From Rhizobium sp. J15 (GTDB taxonomy: Bacteria; Pseudomonadota; Alphaproteobacteria; Rhizobiales; Rhizobiaceae), in NCBI RefSeq assembly GCF_002531825.1, contig NZ_NWSX01000007.1, positions 124,001-188,000 on the forward strand: a stretch of DNA of 64,000 nucleotides, read 5' to 3'. Of this stretch, positions 61,801 through 64,000 are shown piece by piece (the stretch's first letter is position 1; each line of letters starts with the position of its first letter). The notes under the pieces were generated by a model. The model was not told the DNA's origin. It saw only the letters and a program-made list of their open reading frames with translations, and did not search any database. The translations under genes were made by a program, and so were the position numbers.

Positions 61801-64000
61801 CGATATCGCTGGTGCGCGGGATGATGCCGTTGATCAGCGACAGCGTCGGTGCGACGAAGAGGCAGAAGATCAGCAGAATCTGCCAGACCAGCGCGCCGAG
61901 CGGGCCCATGAAATACCAGCCGAGCACCGAGGCGAAGAACCAGGCGATCGGCGTTAGCGAACGGCGCAGATTGTCGAACATCTTCCAGCGGCCGAGGGCC
62001 GTGACGCCGTATTTCGGATTGAACATGTAAGGCAGGAGCTGCCAGTCGCCGCGCGCCCAGCGATGCTGACGCGAGGTTTCCACCTCGTAGCGGATCGGGA
62101 AATCCTCGACCAGCTCGAGATCGGTGACGAGCGCGCAGCGCGCCATCGAGCCCTCGAGAAGATCGTGGCTGAGGACCGAATTCTCCTCGATCCGGCCCTT
62201 CAGCGACGCTTCGAAGGCATCGACATGATAGAGGCCCTTACCGGTGAAGGTGCCTTCGCCCGCGAGGTCCTGATAGACGTCGGAAACGGTGAAGACATAA
62301 GGGTCGAGGCCGCGGTTGATCGAAAACACGCGCTGGAAGACCGACGCGTCCTTGCCCGTCGTCAGCGACGGGGTGACGCGCGGCTGCAGCACGCCGTAGC
62401 CGCTCTCGACGCGCCCGGTTTTCGGATTGATGACCGGGCGGTTGATCGGGTGGTAGAGCTTGCCGACGAGCTTGGTGACGGCATCGCGCATCAGGCGCGT
62501 GTCGGCATCGAGCGTCATGACATATTGCACGTTGGCCGGCACCGCATTGGCGCCCGGCAGATAGGTCGTGTCGCGGTCGCCGCGCAGCAGCATGTTCAGC
62601 TCGTGCAGCTTGCCGCGCTTGCGCTCCCAGCCCATCCACACGCCTTCGGCGGAATTGTAGAGGCGGCGGCGATGCAGGAGATAGAAGCGCGTCTTGCCGT
62701 CATAAGCATAACGGGCGGAAAGATTGGCGATCTCGCGCCTTGCATAGTCGAGAACCTCGAGGTCGGCGGCCGTTTCCTCGACATCGCTGTCCGGCCAATC
62801 GCTGAGCATCGCGAAATAGATCTCGCCGCGCGGATTGGCGAGATAATGAACCTCGAGATTGCGCACCTGGTCGTCGACGCTGTCGCGGTTGGAGATCAGG
62901 CAGGGCACGACGAGCAGCGTGCGCGCATCCTCGGGAATGCCTTCCTTGAATTCGTAGCCGACGAGTCGCGCCGGCGTCACGAAGAAGGAGAGCAGGGTGT
63001 TGAAGAGACCTGTCGCGCCTTCCGAGGCCGGCAGCGAGAACATGATCAGCAGCACGGCGATTTCGAGCGGACCCATGCCGGCATTCGCCATGAACTTGCC
63101 GACGACGGCCATGGCGATGACGGTCAGCAGCATGACGGGAACGGCGATCGCCAGCCAGTTGAACTGGCGCACGGCGCGGACGAAATGCTGGGTGATCGTC
63201 GGGCGGTAATTCGCCCGCGCCTCGAGCTTCGGCCGCTGCGCGCCGGACAGGAAGCCGCCGACATTCGGTTCGTGCGGCTGCGGCTCGCCGGAGGCCTTGG
63301 CCTCTTCCGTCATGTCGAGCGCCAGCTGGGCGATTTCCATTTCCGTCAGCGGCGAGCGCTTGGCCAGCTTCTCGATCTGCTTGCGGTATTTGTTGCGCGA
63401 GCCGGAATCGAGGATGCCGTAGTCCGAATGCTCCCAGAGCAGCTTGTCGACATGGCTGACCTGCTCGACCCAGACCGACCATTCCGTATCGTCGATCTCG
63501 CGAAGGCTGCGGATGATGTTGCCCATCGTCACGTTGCCGGAAGACAGGCGGCTGTGTTCGGCCGTCGTGGCCTCTTCGGTATTGCGGCCGAGTTCTTCCA
63601 GCCGCTCGTCGAGCCAGGTGATCGCCAGGCTCGATGTCTGCGAGCCGTCGCGCATGCGGTAGAGGAACTGCGTCGAGAAGGTATTGTCCTCGGCAAGCGG
63701 CTCCAGCGTCTTCAGATAGGCGGCGGCCTTTGCCGGATCGGTCAGGCGGACCAGTTCGTCGGCCGCCTCGTTGGCGCGCCGGCGCAGGCGGCGGCTGGCT
63801 TCGACACGGCTCGAAATGCGGCGAAGGTTTTCCACCAGCACGTAGCGCACGAGCGAGGGCAGGGCCCAGAGTTCGCCGATCCGGAGCGTCTCGCTGGTCT
63901 GGAAGCCGTCGACCAGCGCCGTCAGGCTTTCCTGCGAGATCGTGCTGTGGGTATGGGCGACATAGAGCCAGGCAAGGACCAGGGTTCGCGGTATCTCGAC
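55859..64000 (-). CDS. ndvB: Cyclic beta-1,2-glucan synthase NdvB (ChvB), C-terminal 2713 residues
   Basis: The frame runs off the right edge; the visible part begins VEIPRTLVLAWLYVAHTHST, and a full NdvB is about 2830 residues, so roughly 120 are missing. The GT84 domain has MTLDADTRLMRDAV (around 62500) and the Q-x-x-R-W motif in SRQHRWARGDWQ (around 62060), with membrane segments on both sides. The C-terminal half is GH94-like, with the catalytic-type Asp in GGDWNDGMN (around 56775); in this family it controls ring size. It makes the periplasmic cyclic glucan, using its own chain as primer. opgC and ndvA lie beside it. Confidence 0.97.
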   Translation of the reverse strand, partial: VEIPRTLVLAWLYVAHTHSTISQESLTALVDGFQTSETLRIGELWALPSLVRYVLVENLRRISSRVEASRRLRRRANEAADELVRLTDPAKAAAYLKTLEPLAEDNTFSTQFLYRMRDGSQTSSLAITWLDERLEELGRNTEEATTAEHSRLSSGNVTMGNIIRSLREIDDTEWSVWVEQVSHVDKLLWEHSDYGILDSGSRNKYRKQIEKLAKRSPLTEMEIAQLALDMTEEAKASGEPQPHEPNVGGFLSGAQRPKLEARANYRPTITQHFVRAVRQFNWLAIAVPVMLLTVIAMAVVGKFMANAGMGPLEIAVLLIMFSLPASEGATGLFNTLLSFFVTPARLVGYEFKEGIPEDARTLLVVPCLISNRDSVDDQVRNLEVHYLANPRGEIYFAMLSDWPDSDVEETAADLEVLDYARREIANLSARYAYDGKTRFYLLHRRRLYNSAEGVWMGWERKRGKLHELNMLLRGDRDTTYLPGANAVPANVQYVMTLDADTRLMRDAVTKLVGKLYHPINRPVINPKTGRVESGYGVLQPRVTPSLTTGKDASVFQRVFSINRGLDPYVFTVSDVYQDLAGEGTFTGKGLYHVDAFEASLKGRIEENSVLSHDLLEGSMARCALVTDLELVEDFPIRYEVETSRQHRWARGDWQLLPYMFNPKYGVTALGRWKMFDNLRRSLTPIAWFFASVLGWYFMGPLGALVWQILLIFCLFVAPTLSLINGIIPRTSDIVARAHLYTVWSDITAANAQVALRIVFIADSAAMMADAIGRSLYRLFVSRKLMLQWRTAASVQAGRQGTLASYYKTMWHAPALALLALAFAALPGDNAFLVGIPFALLWILSPVVAWYVSQSAETEDRLEVADSVSSELRKIARRTWRYFETFTTPEQNYLPPDNIQETPHVIVAARTSPTNIGVYLLSVVSGRHFGWFSFEETIERLEQTIATIDKMEKFRGHLFNWYHTDTLQTLGPRYVSAVDSGNLAGHLIAISSACRNWAEAPSAHMQGNLDGVGDTAGILGEVLADLPDDRKTVRPLRRRLEERIVGFQNALAAVKREHEFASIRIINLAVLARDIEKLAANLDHEVKSKQSEEVTQWAASLVKVCEAHISDSTFDLSKVDDLRPRLVALRDKARDLAFSMDFGFLFRPERRLLSIGYRVESGELDQACYDLLASECRLTSLFGIAKGDLPTEHWYRLGRQVVPVGSRGALVSWSGSMFEYLMPPLVMQERGGGILNQTNNLVVVEQMNYARKLGIPWGISEAAFNARDHNLNYQYTNFGVPTLGLKRGLGHNAVIAPYASLLASQYDPPGALENLQKLRKLGALGKFGFHDAVDFTPTRVPEGKKCAVVYNYYAHHHGMSIAAVANVAFNGHLRELFHSDPVIEAAELLLQEKAPRDIPVMSGKHESDTPASIQDDLLRPEIRKISDPASRDRELVFLSNGHYSMMLTATGAGYSRWNGLSVSRWKADPTEDRWGTFIFLRDTATNEWWSATAEPKGVEGEKIKVEFADEKAQFTKAVGDLTSEVECIIATEHDAEARRVTLLNMGTEDRFIEVTSYLEPVITSDDTDNAHPAFARMFIKTEIGKRGDVIRAERNKRDPNEPNISIAHLIVDNAGDTRHTEFETDRRKFIGRGRSLADAAAFDPGATLSGSDGFMLDAVMSLRRTVRVPAGKKVSVFFWTIAAPSRDEVDKAVNRYRHPDAFNHELVQAWTRTQVQMRHVGVTSQQAAAFQHLGRYLVYPDMQLRKDEATVEAGLQSQSALWPLAISGDFPIFTLRVNDDMDLDIAREALLAQEYLRSRGVTADLVIMNERASSYAQDMQHALDAMCENVRRMGQADGLRQHIFAVRKDLMEESTYHALIAASRVTLHAKNGKVVDQISRAVALTAPSKEEQQEMERAERNKAPVKRVTPVPPPAVPAVVIEEEGDLDFWNGIGGFSRDGREYVVRLPGGHATPQPWINVISNDKFGFHVSAEGAGFTWSVNSRDYQLTSWSNDAVVNRSGEAFYLADLDSSAVMTPFAALSGRPDIRFEARHGLGYSVFSSIQHDIALELTQTIARDKPVKLQRLRLRNTGSSGRRLRLYGYVEWILGNNPGRTAPFILSRHDGETGALFATNPYSIDHSNRIAFFAASETLSSFSASRREFIGKAGTIQTPQAVTSAAVLSGATELDGDPAAALAIDIELGAGEERDFTFFLGDTKTEDEARSLIADIRKASFDDAVEANRAFWRDFTGRLQISTPDRGMNNLVNSWLPYQSLGCRIMARTAFYQASGAFGFRDQLQDTLAFLLHEPSIARRQILNAASRQFREGDVQHWWLPGTGAGVRTLISDDVVWLSYAIHHYCSVTGDKSVLDEELAFLEGPALLEGQHDSFYKPEISEDKASVYEHAALALDLAIARKGANGLPLFLGGDWNDGMNRVGIDGRGTSVWLGWFLAGALRSFIPYAEERGDTARVERWSAHLTGLKKALETAAWDGGYYRRGTFDDGALLGSKESPECRIDSIAQSWSVLSGEGDPARAVKAMDAVLDQLVDEQARIIRLFTPPFVNSARDPGYIKAYPPGVRENGGQYTHAATWVVMALAELKRGDDAFRCFQILNPITHALDKASAEQYRVEPYVVAADVYGHDPYTSRGGWTWYTGSAGWLYRAAVEGILGIRLKDGRLYVRPALPSEWDGFAAEVEQGGGKYRISVSKASNASGYTLSVNGSEVTDPEEGYPLG

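Overview
The window is ordinary chromosomal DNA of an alphaproteobacterium in the Rhizobiaceae, most likely the Rhizobium leguminosarum / R. etli group. Evidence: the pyruvate carboxylase matches my memory of the 1154-residue R. etli enzyme when its TTG start is used; ndvA, opgC and ndvB for cyclic beta-1,2-glucan lie together; a LuxR-type expR-like gene sits directly upstream of pyc, as I recall for Sinorhizobium; phaB-phaA lies beside phaR; and an RpoH2-type sigma factor, a SAM-II riboswitch and RIME-like palindromic repeats are present. No tRNA, rRNA, prophage, insertion sequence or CRISPR array was seen. All identifications come from reading the sequence and from memory of protein families; no database was searched.

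Layout. 1-1945: EF-P and its lysylation genes (kamA fragment, epmA, efp). 2030-6615: an amino-acid type ABC transporter with a FAD amino-acid oxidase/dehydrogenase and a divergent FCD-type GntR regulator. 6663-10462: an amino-sugar operon (GntR, SIS deaminase, nagA, SIS protein). 10591-12654: galM and metA, the latter behind a SAM-II riboswitch and a terminator. 12937-15401: an exporter-like ABC protein with a ruined ATPase site, then a ParD/ParE toxin-antitoxin pair. 15450-20917: a secreted hypothetical protein, an ABC-F ATPase, thiamine pyrophosphokinase and a MarR/MFS efflux pair. 21302-29240: M48 lipoprotein protease, rpoH2, a tiny stress-promoter gene, carD, fdxA, an S4 RNA-binding protein and a long helicase.

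29241-30037 is an 800-base gene-free stretch with three diverged tandem copies of a roughly 205-base unit, rich in GANTC (CcrM) sites. Small envelope or stress-type genes follow (30038-30846), then phaB-phaA/phaR, rpmF, a GST, a 2H-phosphoesterase-like protein, mtgA, ispA, hisC, ispG, an MFS/DeoR pair and a DMT exporter. 43934-46347 is a cystine-type amino acid ABC transporter. 46398-64000 holds an FMN reductase, pyc, expR, ndvA, a VOC protein, opgC and nearly all of ndvB, which runs off the right end.

Themes. NdvB makes and exports into the periplasm, with NdvA, the cyclic beta-1,2-glucan that OpgC probably decorates with succinyl groups; this supports osmoadaptation and plant infection. PhaA/PhaB supply 3-hydroxybutyryl-CoA for carbon storage and PhaR controls it. 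Stress control appears as RpoH2, CarD and at least one strong EcfG(RpoE2)-type promoter. The most unusual signals are the degenerate ABC ATPase (12937), the EcfG-promoted 23-codon gene (23903), the tandem repeats with clustered GANTC sites (29417), the acetyl-CoA signature in MetA and the triple operator over the start of the amino-sugar repressor.
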